This document shows, in pieces, positions 34,716 to 43,954 of a stretch of DNA of 64,000 bases. The stretch lies in contig NZ_JAAONZ010000009.1 in assembly GCF_011602365.1 (NCBI RefSeq), forward strand, positions 112,883 to 176,882. Reading direction: 5' to 3'. Made by a program: the position numbers and the translations under genes. The notes under the pieces are model-generated. The model saw only the letters and a program-made list of their open reading frames with translations, did not search any database and was not told where the DNA came from. Origin of the DNA: Pseudomaricurvus hydrocarbonicus (GTDB lineage Bacteria; Pseudomonadota; Gammaproteobacteria; Pseudomonadales; Cellvibrionaceae). The stretch's first letter is position 1, and each line of letters starts with the position of its first letter.

Positions 34716-35653
34716 GACTGTTTTCCAAAGAGAGGTTGCAGTTGGGTTAAAGCGGCCTGGTCGGTACTGATGTTCAAGAGCGGTAACGCCAATTGCATGG
34801 CAAGTGTTTGCAGGTGCTCCAGGTGGCTACTGTATTCTTGCTGGTACAGGCGAGTAAAGGTGCGGTTACGGGTGTCCAGTGTGCGCCGCTGTTGACCGTT
34901 GCTGACGGTTAACCGCAGGTTGTCGGGTAGCCGCATTTCCAGTGGGTCCGACACATGCAGCAGGCTAATATCGCCATGGCGGGCCAACTGGTAGAGCTGT
35001 TCATCACAGGCGCTGTCGAGATCGTGAAAATCACTGATGATCAGGATGGCACTGCCGGGTTTGGCGATTCGGCGTAGATCACTCAGTCTTTCGGCCAGGG
35101 TGATTTTATTGGCCGGGGACAAAGGCGATTTCAGCTGCAGGTTAAAATTCTGGATGGCCTGTAAGATACTCAACAGGGTATGACGGCTGCGTTTCGGGCG
35201 GATATCTCGCTCTTCCTGATCACTGAACACGAGAGCCCCGATGCGGTCGTTGTTGTCCAGCGCGGCCCAGCCCATCAGAGCCGCAACGTGTGCGGCAAGG
35301 ACAGATTTAAAACAGTGTTGACCACCAAAGAACATCGGTGCCCGTTGGTCCAGCATCAACATCACCGGACGCTCTCGCTCTTCACGAAATATCTTGGTGT
35401 GAGGCACTTGAGTGCGGGCTGTGACGCGCCAATCGATACTGCGGATGTCGTCGCCGGCCTGATAGTGGCGAACTTCTTCAAACTCCATGCCGCGGCCGCG
35501 AAACCGGGTCCGCACGCCGCCACTCATTTGAGACTGGCTTAACTGCCTGGGGGTTAACTGCAGCTCGCGAGAGGCAAAGCGCAATCCAAGCAGGTCATCG
35601 AGTCTGACATAAGCGCCTACCGAAGGCTGTCTGAAGTCCAGGTGTTTCATCAA
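34703..35653 (-). CDS. DUF58 domain-containing protein (Bat operon)
   Basis: A 316-residue protein with the DUF58 signature GMEFEEVRHYQAGDDIRSIDW followed by RVTART and a degenerate VWA-like fold (VMLMLDQRAPMFFG, AILIISDFHDLDS). DUF58 proteins accompany MoxR ATPases and are thought to present or bind VWA-domain clients. No membrane segment is visible, so it is cytoplasmic. Its start overlaps the moxR stop by 4 bases (ATGA), indicating translational coupling. Confidence 0.9.
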   Translation of the reverse strand: MMKHLDFRQPSVGAYVRLDDLLGLRFASRELQLTPRQLSQSQMSGGVRTRFRGRGMEFEEVRHYQAGDDIRSIDWRVTARTQVPHTKIFREERERPVMLMLDQRAPMFFGGQHCFKSVLAAHVAALMGWAALDNNDRIGALVFSDQEERDIRPKRSRHTLLSILQAIQNFNLQLKSPLSPANKITLAERLSDLRRIAKPGSAILIISDFHDLDSACDEQLYQLARHGDISLLHVSDPLEMRLPDNLRLTVSNGQQRRTLDTRNRTFTRLYQQEYSSHLEHLQTLAMQLALPLLNISTDQAALTQLQPLFGKQSCRR

Positions 35654-36609
35654 GCAACGGGCACTCGCTGAAGAAGTTCGTCGATGATTTTGTCTGCGGT
35701 GATGCCAGAGGCTTCCGCTTCAAAACTGAGTAACAGCCGATGTCTGAACACATCCGGCAAGACGGCCTGGACATCATCCGGGCTGACGAAGTCGCGACCA
35801 TTGAGCCAGGCGTGGGCACGGGCGCAGCGGTCCAGAGCAATGGTGCCGCGAGGGCTGACACCAAATTCGATCCATTTTGCCAGCTCTTCCCCATAGGGTG
35901 CAGGCCAGCGGCTGGCGATGGTCAAGTTGATGATGTAGTCCTCAACGGATTCGGCCATATGCAGGGCCAGTACTTCCCGGCGCATGGCAAAAAGGTCGTT
36001 TTGGGTGACCATGGCGGGTTGGGTAACGGTCGTGTGAGCCGCTTCGTTGCGGGCCAGACGCAAAATATCCCGCTCAGCGTCTGCCTGAGGATAGCTCACA
36101 GTCACGTGCATCAAAAAGCGGTCTAACTGGGCTTCTGGCAGGGGATAGGTGCCTTCTTGCTCAATGGGGTTTTGTGTTGCCATGACCAGAAACAACTCCG
36201 GCAGCGGGTACGACGACCGGCCGACACTGATCTGACGTTCGGCCATGGCTTCCAGCAGGGCTGATTGCACCTTGGCGGGGGCACGATTGATCTCATCCGC
36301 CAGTACCAGATTGTGGAAAATGGGGCCAGCCTGAAACTCAAAGCTGCCATTCTCTGGACGGTAGATGTCGGTGCCGGTCACATCCGAGGGCAGCAGGTCC
36401 GGAGTGAACTGAATGCGGTGAAAATCCCCTTCAATACCGTCCGCCAGAGTTTTGACAGCCTTGGTTTTGGCCAGGCCGGGAGCGCCTTCGACCAGCAAGT
36501 GACCGTCCGCCAAAATGGCAATGAGCAAACTGTCCACCAAGTGGCTTTGACCAATGATTTGTGATTGCAGCCATTGTTTCAGTGCGTAAAGCGAAGACTG
36601 TGTATTCAT
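35650..36609 (-). CDS. MoxR family AAA+ ATPase
   Basis: A 319-residue AAA+ ATPase. Walker A is EGAPGLAKTKAV (about residues 38-49), Walker B is LVLADEINRAP (about 99-109), and the sensor region is ATQNPIEQEGTYPLPEAQLD with RF following. The lid domain contains GVSPRGTIALDRCARAHAWL. MoxR ATPases act as chaperones or maturation factors for VWA-domain complexes. This one heads an operon with DUF58, DUF4381, BatA, BatB/C and BatD genes, every junction being overlapping or short. The promoter should lie in the 589-base region shared with the divergent glutamate dehydrogenase gene. Confidence 0.94.
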   Translation of the reverse strand: MNTQSSLYALKQWLQSQIIGQSHLVDSLLIAILADGHLLVEGAPGLAKTKAVKTLADGIEGDFHRIQFTPDLLPSDVTGTDIYRPENGSFEFQAGPIFHNLVLADEINRAPAKVQSALLEAMAERQISVGRSSYPLPELFLVMATQNPIEQEGTYPLPEAQLDRFLMHVTVSYPQADAERDILRLARNEAAHTTVTQPAMVTQNDLFAMRREVLALHMAESVEDYIINLTIASRWPAPYGEELAKWIEFGVSPRGTIALDRCARAHAWLNGRDFVSPDDVQAVLPDVFRHRLLLSFEAEASGITADKIIDELLQRVPVA

Positions 36610-37198
36610 AGTGCTGTGGTGTATCCCCCGTGGGTAACTTCTCAGGCAAGCGCTTGTAAGCCGGTTTTGTTGCGGGCGGTTCAGCGATTCCCCAGTTAGT
36701 CCCTGTTTTTTTGATTAGGTCTCTTGGTCAATTTAAGAGAGTCTTTGGTCTTCAATTTAAGAAAGTCTTTGGTCTTCAATGAGCTCCCATCTGTGCGTTT
36801 GCCTCTGCTCTCGAGAAAAACCGCAGGCAGCTTCTTAAAATAAGCCTCTGAATTAGCATGAGATTCTACTGTTTGAGGCGTGTGAATCAAGCGCTCCGTG
36901 TGCCAGAGTTTGAGTAGACCACAGACTCTCAGGTCGGTTCCATCATTGTCGGTTCTCCACCATCATTCGTGCGACAAAACGGCTGTGCGTTACAAGGCCA
37001 TAGTCTATGCTTTGTAAAGGCTCCATCCCCTATAAATCGTGCGCTAAAGTCGGCGTAAAATGGTTGTGTACAGCTTGCATTTCGGGTCTTTAACCGCAGG
37101 CCCCAACCGAGGAAATCACAATTAGAGCATGTTAAAGCGGTTGAAATACAACACTTAAAATGTTTTATACGATGGAACATTCAGGAAAGAGGTATAGC
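36610..37198. other. Divergent promoter region of moxR operon and glutamate dehydrogenase
   Basis: 589 bases without a supported gene. It contains the 22-24-bp tandem repeat (36717-36785) on the moxR side. A candidate ribosome-binding site AGGAAAGAGG at 37183-37192 defines the GTG start of the dehydrogenase. Confidence 0.45.
36717..36785. repeat. 22-24-bp tandem repeat, about three units
   Basis: Units built on GTCTTTGGTCTTCAATTTAA with an AGAAA end start at about 36718, 36740 and 36764. The last two share 19 identical bases. The repeat lies about 110 bases upstream of moxR, possibly within its promoter region. Confidence 0.7.
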
Positions 37199-40100
37199 GT
37201 GGACATTAGTTTGGTTGCTGCAGATACGAAAGAGGTGTTTTTTGACCTGCTGGCGGATTGTATTGATGAAAAGTTAGCCAACCAGAAGACCGGGCAACTG
37301 AAGGCCTTTACCCATATCTATTATGGCCAGTCAGAATTGGATGAGCTTGAGGGAAGGCCGCTGAATGATGTGTTTGGCAGCGCCTTTGGCTGGTGGAATT
37401 TTATCCAGCAATGGGACTTCCCAGGGCCTAAAGTGCGGGTTTTCAATCCCAGCCTGGAAGAAGAGGGCTGGCTCTGCGCGCATACAGTTATCGCTGTTTT
37501 GCAGCGCGACATGCCTTTTTTGGTGGATTCGATACGCATAGAGGTAAACCGTCGCAATATCACCCTCCACGAGATCAAAAGCACCGTAATGTCTGTCAGT
37601 CGCGATAAAAACGGCAAGTTGATCGACGTGGTGGCGAAAGGTCAGCACCCGCAAGACAGTAAAAAACAACAATATCATCATGAAGCGATGGTGTATCTGG
37701 AGATCAATCTCCATACCAATGAATCAGCGATGCAGGAGTTGGCCGACAGTTTACGGTCTGTATTGAGAGACGTGGATGTAGTGGTATCGGATTACCCGCC
37801 ATTACTGGACCAGCTTCAGCGCTCCTGCCAAAACCTGAAAAAAGCCCAAGGTAAAGCCTTAACAGAAAATATCAGCGAGGCCGTGGATTTTCTGCATTGG
37901 TTGGGCGATGCCCATTTCACCATATTGGGGTTTGTGGAGTATGAATTCACCGGCAGCGCCAAGAGCCGGAGGTTGCAGGAAAAAACCGATTCACGGTTAG
38001 GTTTGTTCCGTATGCACGGCAGCAAACCGGACAGCGTTAAGGTGACCGATTTTAATATGGGGATGAAGCAGTTTCACCTGGGGCCGCAGCTTATTTCATT
38101 CACAAAATCGTCTGTGCGGTCAAGAGTTCATCGGCAGTCATATTCCGACTATGTGGTGGTCAAGCAGTTTGATGATGCCGGTGAGGTTTGCGGTGAAAGT
38201 CGTTTTATGGGGCTTTATACGTCCCCGGTATACACGGCATCCCCCAGTAATATACCGCTGATTAAGCAGAAAATTACCCATGTCCTGGAGCGCTCCGGGT
38301 TGGATTTACAGTCCCACGACGGCAAGGCGCTGAAACAGGTTCTGGAGACATTTCCACGGGATGAATTGTTTCAGAGCAGTGAAGCTGAGTTGTATGAAAC
38401 CGTGATGGGGGTTGCTCGGATCAAAGAGCGACACCGTGTAAAACTCTTCATTCGGCGCGACCCTTACGGCAAGTTTGTCAACTGTATTGTGTATGTGCCG
38501 CGTGATGATTTCAGTACTCAGATTCGCATCAAAATCCAGGACATCATTGGTGATGCCATCAATGCTCAGGAACATGAGTTTACCACGTATTTTTCTGAGT
38601 CAGTGTTGGCCCGTTCGCACATAGTTTTTAAAGTTGATCCCAGTGATGACCTTGATATCGATGTGAAACGCCTGGAGCGACAAATTGTTGATATCACACG
38701 CTCCTGGACGGATCGATTGTACGAATCCCTTTGCGATACTTATGGCGAGGAAAAGGGCGCACGGTTGTATGCCAATTTTGGGGAGGCGTTTTCATCCAGC
38801 TACAGAGAAACGTATGAAGCCAGAGCGGCGGTACAGGATTTGGAAACGATTGCCCAATTGGATAATGAAAACAGGCTGGCAATGAGTTTCTATCAACCCA
38901 TCGGTGCTGACAAAAAAGACATGCGCTTTAAAATATTTCACCTGGATAAAGCGTTGGAGCTTTCTGAAGCCATCCCGGTATTGGAGAATTTGGGGTTGCG
39001 CGTGATCGGTGAGCACCCCTATCGAATTCAGGAAAAAAATGGCATTTGTGTGTGGATGCAGGATTTTGGGTTGCGCTTTGGCCTCAATACAGAAGTGGAT
39101 GTTCACGCCGTGCGGCACAATTTTCAGGATGCGTTTGCGGCCATCTGGACCAAAAAAACCGACAGTGACCCCTTCAATCGACTGGTGTTGGGGGCTCGTT
39201 TGAATTGGCGTGAAGTGTCTATGCTCAGGGCCTATGCCAGTTATATGAAGCAGACCATGTTCAATTTCAGTCAGAGCTATATCGCCAACACCTTGTCGCG
39301 TCATCTGGACATTACCCGTAATCTGGTTGCCCTGTTTAAAAGTACTTTCGATCCCAGAGTCAATGAAAAGTTGTCAAAAGATAATAGTCGTATAGAGCGG
39401 TTATCGAAAAAAATCATCGACAGTCTTGAAAAGGTCGACAATCTCAGTGAAGACCGCATCATTCGCCGTTACCTGGAATTTATGCAAGGTACGCTGCGGA
39501 CCAATTTTTATCAGCTGGACAGCAGCGGAAACCCAAAAACTTACATTTCCTTTAAATTCAATCCGCGCACCATTGCCAATATTCCTGAACCGCGTCCCAT
39601 GTACGAAATTTTTGTGTACTCGCCCCGTATGGAAGGTGTGCATTTACGTGGCGGCGCGGTGGCGCGTGGCGGGTTGCGTTGGTCAGACCGTTTGCAGGAT
39701 TACCGGACCGAAGTACTTGGCCTGGTGAAAGCTCAGCAGGTTAAGAATGCCGTCATTGTCCCCAGCGGTGCCAAGGGCGGTTTTGTGGCCAAGAAGCTGC
39801 CATCCAGTGGTGGCCGGGAGGCCTACCAGAAAGAGGGTATTGCCTGCTACCAAACCTTTATTCGAGGGCTGCTGGACATCACGGATAACATTGTGGATGG
39901 GGACATTCAGGTGCCCGAGCAGGTGGTCAGAAAAGATGGCGATGACCCTTATCTGGTGGTGGCGGCCGACAAGGGGACTGCGACCTTTTCAGACATCGCC
40001 AATGAAATTTCCAAGGAATATAATCACTGGTTAGGGGATGCCTTCGCATCTGGCGGGAGCCAGGGTTATGATCACAAAGGTATGGGAATTACGGCGCGCG

Positions 40101-42115
40101 GCGCCTGGGTGTCTGTGCAGCGTCATTTCAAAGAAAAAAACATCAATGTTCAGGAGCAGGATTTTTCAGTGATCGGCATCGGTGATATGGCCGGTGACGT
40201 ATTTGGTAACGGTATGCTGATGTCTGAACACATTTGTTTGAAAGCGGCGTTTAACCACCTGCACATCTTTATTGACCCCGCGCCGAACGCCGCCAGCAGT
40301 TTTAAGGAGCGCCAACGCCTGTTCAATGCTCCTGCAGCGTCCTGGGCGGATTACAACAAAACGTTAATCTCCAAAGGCGGCGGTGTTTTTCCCCGCTCGG
40401 CTAAATCGGTCAGTATCACTGCAGAGATGAAGGCTGCGTTTGGCATTGAGGCGGATAAATTAACCCCCAACGAGCTGATTCACGGGTTGTTGAAGGCCCC
40501 GGTGGACTTGATCTGGAATGGGGGGATTGGCACTTATGTCAAAAGTGCTGATGAAAACCACGCGGATGTCGGCGACAAGGCCAACGATACCCTGCGAGTC
40601 GATGGCAACCAGCTGCGCTGCCAGGTGTTTGGTGAAGGTGGCAATCTGGGGATGACCCAGCTGGGGCGAATAGAGTATTGCTTGCAGGGCGGACGCTGTA
40701 ATACCGACTTTATTGACAATGCCGCCGGGGTGGATTGCTCCGACCACGAAGTCAACATCAAGATTTTGCTGGATGGTGTCGTAACTAATGGTGATCTGAC
40801 CGGGAAGCAACGCAACAAGTTACTGGAAGAAATGACCCCGACGGTCTCCGCGCTGGTACTGAACAATAACTACCTGCAGACCCAGGCCATTTCACTGGCG
40901 GAGTATGATGCGTTGACCCGGGTAGGGGAGTATCGGCGCTTCATCACCACGATGGTAGACAGTGGGCGACTGGATCGTGCTCTGGAATTCCTGCCCACCG
41001 ACGAGCAGATTGTTGAGCGCCAGCAGCAGGGAAAGACCCTGACCCGCCCGGAATTGTCGGTGTTGATTTCGTACGCGAAGGTGGAATTAAAAGAATCCCT
41101 GGCGAATGAGCAATTAACCGATGATGCCTACATGGTGACAGCGATCGAGTCGGCCTTTCCTGCGCTACTGCAACGCAAATATCGGGATCAAATCTACAGT
41201 CATCGTCTGCGAAAAGAAATTGTGGCCACCCAGGTGGCCAATAACATGGTCAATTATATGGGGATTAATTTCTGCCATCGTTTGATTGAAGCCACCGGCG
41301 CAAGTGCTATTGATGTGGCCAAGGCCTATGTTGCTGCGCGGGATATTTATCGATTGCACGATTTCTTCAGCGCCGTTGAAGCGTTGGATTACAAGATCGA
41401 TACTCAGTTGCAATTCAAAATGCAATCCAAAATGATGGGTAATATGCGTCGTGCGACCCGTTGGTTTTTGCGCAATCGCCGCGGGTATCTGTCGCCTGCC
41501 AATGAGGTAGAGGCGTTTGCGGCACCGGTACAGCGGTTGGTTGATCAATTGCCCAGTGTTATGTGCGGTACCCCCAAAGAGGATTGGGATCGCGACTCGA
41601 AACAGTTTGAGCAACAGGGAATAGACTCTGAGCTGGCATCGTGGGCAGCATTGCCTGCCAGCGTGTACTCGGCGCTCAATGTGGTTGAGGCGGCTCGCAT
41701 GACAGAAGCGGATCCGGTGGATGTGGCCAGTGTCTATTTTGCGTTGGGAGACCGGCTTGGTTTGCATTGGTTTGCCATGCAGGTCTCGGACGTCAAGGTG
41801 GATACCTACTGGCACGCCATGGCGCGGGAAGCGTTTATGGACGATCTTGAGTCGCAAATGCGAACGCTGGCCACGTCCATCATACGTTTGAGTGGCGAGA
41901 CGAGGGATGTGACCGAAACCCTGGACCGCTGGAGCGCTCAACACAGCGTCTTGATCGGACGCTGGCGCTCCATGATTACTGAGTTGCAGGGCAGTGCCGG
42001 GACGGATTTTGCGATGTTTTCCGTGGCCCTGAGGGAATTGTTGGATCTGGCCCAAGCCAGTCAACACTGTACCTCTCTGGATGACGACAGCAACGCTTGT
42101 AGGTTGGGGTTCTAG
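37199..42115 (+). CDS. gdhB: NAD-specific glutamate dehydrogenase, large (GDH180-type)
   Basis: A very large protein, 1638 residues from the GTG at 37199. That start has AGGAAAGAGG six bases upstream and gives an N-terminus matching the family; the ATGs at 37160 and 37172 add 13 or 9 residues without a good ribosome-binding site. It has the N-terminal regulatory ACT-like region (FVDSIRIEVNRRNITLHEIK), the catalytic core (GGAVARGGLRWSDRLQDYRTE, VIVPSGAKGGFVAKKLP, the dinucleotide-fold IGIGDMAGDVFGNGML) and the C-terminal helical domain. It oxidises glutamate to 2-oxoglutarate with NAD, releasing ammonium. In Pseudomonas the homologue supports arginine and glutamate catabolism. It is divergent from the moxR operon. 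Confidence 0.93.
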   Translation: MDISLVAADTKEVFFDLLADCIDEKLANQKTGQLKAFTHIYYGQSELDELEGRPLNDVFGSAFGWWNFIQQWDFPGPKVRVFNPSLEEEGWLCAHTVIAVLQRDMPFLVDSIRIEVNRRNITLHEIKSTVMSVSRDKNGKLIDVVAKGQHPQDSKKQQYHHEAMVYLEINLHTNESAMQELADSLRSVLRDVDVVVSDYPPLLDQLQRSCQNLKKAQGKALTENISEAVDFLHWLGDAHFTILGFVEYEFTGSAKSRRLQEKTDSRLGLFRMHGSKPDSVKVTDFNMGMKQFHLGPQLISFTKSSVRSRVHRQSYSDYVVVKQFDDAGEVCGESRFMGLYTSPVYTASPSNIPLIKQKITHVLERSGLDLQSHDGKALKQVLETFPRDELFQSSEAELYETVMGVARIKERHRVKLFIRRDPYGKFVNCIVYVPRDDFSTQIRIKIQDIIGDAINAQEHEFTTYFSESVLARSHIVFKVDPSDDLDIDVKRLERQIVDITRSWTDRLYESLCDTYGEEKGARLYANFGEAFSSSYRETYEARAAVQDLETIAQLDNENRLAMSFYQPIGADKKDMRFKIFHLDKALELSEAIPVLENLGLRVIGEHPYRIQEKNGICVWMQDFGLRFGLNTEVDVHAVRHNFQDAFAAIWTKKTDSDPFNRLVLGARLNWREVSMLRAYASYMKQTMFNFSQSYIANTLSRHLDITRNLVALFKSTFDPRVNEKLSKDNSRIERLSKKIIDSLEKVDNLSEDRIIRRYLEFMQGTLRTNFYQLDSSGNPKTYISFKFNPRTIANIPEPRPMYEIFVYSPRMEGVHLRGGAVARGGLRWSDRLQDYRTEVLGLVKAQQVKNAVIVPSGAKGGFVAKKLPSSGGREAYQKEGIACYQTFIRGLLDITDNIVDGDIQVPEQVVRKDGDDPYLVVAADKGTATFSDIANEISKEYNHWLGDAFASGGSQGYDHKGMGITARGAWVSVQRHFKEKNINVQEQDFSVIGIGDMAGDVFGNGMLMSEHICLKAAFNHLHIFIDPAPNAASSFKERQRLFNAPAASWADYNKTLISKGGGVFPRSAKSVSITAEMKAAFGIEADKLTPNELIHGLLKAPVDLIWNGGIGTYVKSADENHADVGDKANDTLRVDGNQLRCQVFGEGGNLGMTQLGRIEYCLQGGRCNTDFIDNAAGVDCSDHEVNIKILLDGVVTNGDLTGKQRNKLLEEMTPTVSALVLNNNYLQTQAISLAEYDALTRVGEYRRFITTMVDSGRLDRALEFLPTDEQIVERQQQGKTLTRPELSVLISYAKVELKESLANEQLTDDAYMVTAIESAFPALLQRKYRDQIYSHRLRKEIVATQVANNMVNYMGINFCHRLIEATGASAIDVAKAYVAARDIYRLHDFFSAVEALDYKIDTQLQFKMQSKMMGNMRRATRWFLRNRRGYLSPANEVEAFAAPVQRLVDQLPSVMCGTPKEDWDRDSKQFEQQGIDSELASWAALPASVYSALNVVEAARMTEADPVDVASVYFALGDRLGLHWFAMQVSDVKVDTYWHAMAREAFMDDLESQMRTLATSIIRLSGETRDVTETLDRWSAQHSVLIGRWRSMITELQGSAGTDFAMFSVALRELLDLAQASQHCTSLDDDSNACRLGF

Positions 42116-42322
42116 GGAAACGGGGCGCATTGAGAGGCATACGCCGGGGTGCTGATGGCGGCGGGGGCCCGAGGCCGGAGGGTTTACCCGCCGGGTGGCT
42201 GGTCGCCTCGCAATACGGCCTTCTTTCCAGTATCCTTGCGACCTATTGATTAACCTGTAGATTAACCTTCCCCGACGTGCTGTTTAGTCCTCTTACACAC
42301 AAACCCCATTGGGATTCTTCAC

Positions 42323-43357
42323 ATGTATGATTTAGCTCGCAAACTCATGTTCCGGCTGGACCCGGAAACTGCTCATGAACTGACCATCGATATGTTGGGG
42401 GCCGGTGAGCGGCTGGGGCTGATTCGGCCTTTCATAAAGCCGGTGCCTAATAATCCGGTCGAGGTCATGGGGATTACGTTTCCAAACCCGGTGGGGTTGG
42501 CCGCAGGTCTGGATAAAAATGGCGATTGCTTTAACGCTCTAGGGCAGCTGGGGTTTGGGTTTGTGGAAATTGGCACTATTACCCCGCGACCACAACCGGG
42601 TAACCCTAGACCCCGCCTTTTCCGTCTGCCTGAGTTTCAGGGCATCATCAACCGGATGGGGTTCAATAACAAAGGGGTCGAACACCTGGTTGAACAGGTC
42701 AAGCGCCGCCGTTTCTCCGGCGTTCTGGGGATCAATATTGGCAAGAACTTCGACACTCCTGTCGAAAAGGCTGCCGATGATTATCGCCTGTGTATGCAGG
42801 CGGTCTATGAGTACGCGGATTACATCACGGTCAACATTTCTTCCCCCAATACTCCGGGGCTGCGCGATCTTCAATTTGGTGACAGTCTGAAGTCATTGTT
42901 GAGTGAGGTGAAAAAAGAGCAGTTGGGTTTGGAATCCCTACACGGCCGCTATGTGCCGATCGCCGTTAAAATCGCACCGGATATGGATACTGTGGCGATT
43001 CAGCAAGTGGCTGAAGTTCTGCTGGCCAGTGGGCTGGATGGTGTCATTGCGACCAATACCACCATCTCCCGTGACGGTGTGGAAGCGTCTCCCGTGGCTC
43101 AGGAAGCCGGGGGCTTGAGTGGCAAACCGGTCAGGGCTAAATCCACGGAAGTGATCAGAACGCTGGCGGAGGCGCTAGAGGGTAAGCTGCCAATCATTGG
43201 TGTCGGGGGAATACTCAGTGGTCGCGATGCCGCCGAAAAGATTGAAGCCGGTGCCAGTCTGGTGCAAATCTACAGTGGGTTTATTTACCGGGGACCGGAG
43301 TTGATCAGCGAATCTGCCCGAGCAATCGCTGCGCTTCAGCGACAAACGTCGACGTAA
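42323..43357 (+). CDS. pyrD: Dihydroorotate dehydrogenase (quinone), class 2
   Basis: A 344-residue protein, standard length for class 2. An N-terminal membrane-associating extension ([20 protein letters not shown]) precedes the FMN barrel, with [31 protein letters not shown], the class signature [18 protein letters not shown] containing the catalytic serine, and [12 protein letters not shown] and [15 protein letters not shown]. It oxidises dihydroorotate to orotate with ubiquinone at the inner membrane, step four of pyrimidine synthesis. It stands alone, convergent with rmf, an arrangement I recall from Pseudomonas. The upstream region has the short direct repeat GATTAACC. Confidence 0.98.
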   Translation: MYDLARKLMFRLDPETAHELTIDMLGAGERLGLIRPFIKPVPNNPVEVMGITFPNPVGLAAGLDKNGDCFNALGQLGFGFVEIGTITPRPQPGNPRPRLFRLPEFQGIINRMGFNNKGVEHLVEQVKRRRFSGVLGINIGKNFDTPVEKAADDYRLCMQAVYEYADYITVNISSPNTPGLRDLQFGDSLKSLLSEVKKEQLGLESLHGRYVPIAVKIAPDMDTVAIQQVAEVLLASGLDGVIATNTTISRDGVEASPVAQEAGGLSGKPVRAKSTEVIRTLAEALEGKLPIIGVGGILSGRDAAEKIEAGASLVQIYSGFIYRGPELISESARAIAALQRQTST

Positions 43358-43392
43358 CCTGTGAAAAATATGGGCAGTGATTTGACCCTGCG

Positions 43393-43425
43393 CCCCGAGA
43401 AGCTCTCGGTTGAGCTTCTTCGGGG
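43393..43425. terminator. Strong hairpin between pyrD and rmf
   Basis: Arms CCCCGAGAAGCTC (43393-43405) and GAGCTTCTTCGGGG (43412-43425), one bulged T, 6-base loop. It lies 36 bases after the pyrD stop and 25 bases beyond the rmf stop. There is no T-tract, so it may be a shared 3'-end structure rather than a classical intrinsic terminator. Confidence 0.55.
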
Positions 43426-43449
43426 AAGGGTGAAAGAATGGGGTTTTGT

Positions 43450-43653
43450 CTAAAGGTTGCTTAATTTTTGAGCCAGAGCGGCTTTGTTAAACCCGTCCCA
43501 ATGATCCGTGCGTCCTTCTCGCCAGCCTGTTAACCAGTTTTGTCTTACGGTTTCATTTTCATGAGGGCAGAGACTGCGAGAACGCCCATCGATACCAGCT
43601 TGATAACCTTTGCTGTAGGCGCGTGAAGTTTGACTGCGTTTTTGGGTTTTCAT
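43450..43653 (-). CDS. rmf: Ribosome modulation factor
   Basis: A 67-residue basic protein with the RMF pattern YSKGYQAGIDGRSRSLCP followed by WLTGWREGR. RMF dimerises 70S ribosomes into inactive 100S particles in stationary phase. The start ATG has AGAGG upstream. It is slightly longer than E. coli RMF at the C-terminus, as in Pseudomonas. Its location next to pyrD and rlmKL supports the call. Regulation by ppGpp/stationary phase is expected from other species, not shown here. Confidence 0.95.
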   Translation of the reverse strand: MKTQKRSQTSRAYSKGYQAGIDGRSRSLCPHENETVRQNWLTGWREGRTDHWDGFNKAALAQKLSNL

Positions 43654-43954
43654 ATGAAAGGGTACCTCTCAGTGTTGATTTGTTGTCTACGCTATCTGAA
43701 TCGGACGCTCTTTTGTGAGCGAATCGTCAGTGAACAAGTCGCAGAACTGTTGGTATGTCTGAGAAAAAGTACTGCACCGCGCCGGGCGACAAGAACCCTG
43801 GTCACGAACTTGCAGTACACCAAATTTATGTCGGGCTTGTGAATGATTTATTTCTTATATACCCGTCGCTGGTTAGGCCGATGTGTTCTAGTTTCCAGTA
43901 TTGTTCTGTAATTCGTATTTCAACTACTTGAAATACATTGTTTTTCTGAAGGGC
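43654..43954. other. Divergent region between rmf and rlmKL
   Basis: 301 bases containing the two divergent promoters. I see no repeat, RNA gene or convincing small frame in it. Confidence 0.35.

Noticed and set aside
41165..42130. 321-codon frame antisense to the glutamate dehydrogenase gene
   Set aside because: It lies wholly opposite a strongly conserved coding region and has no domain motifs, so it is a shadow.
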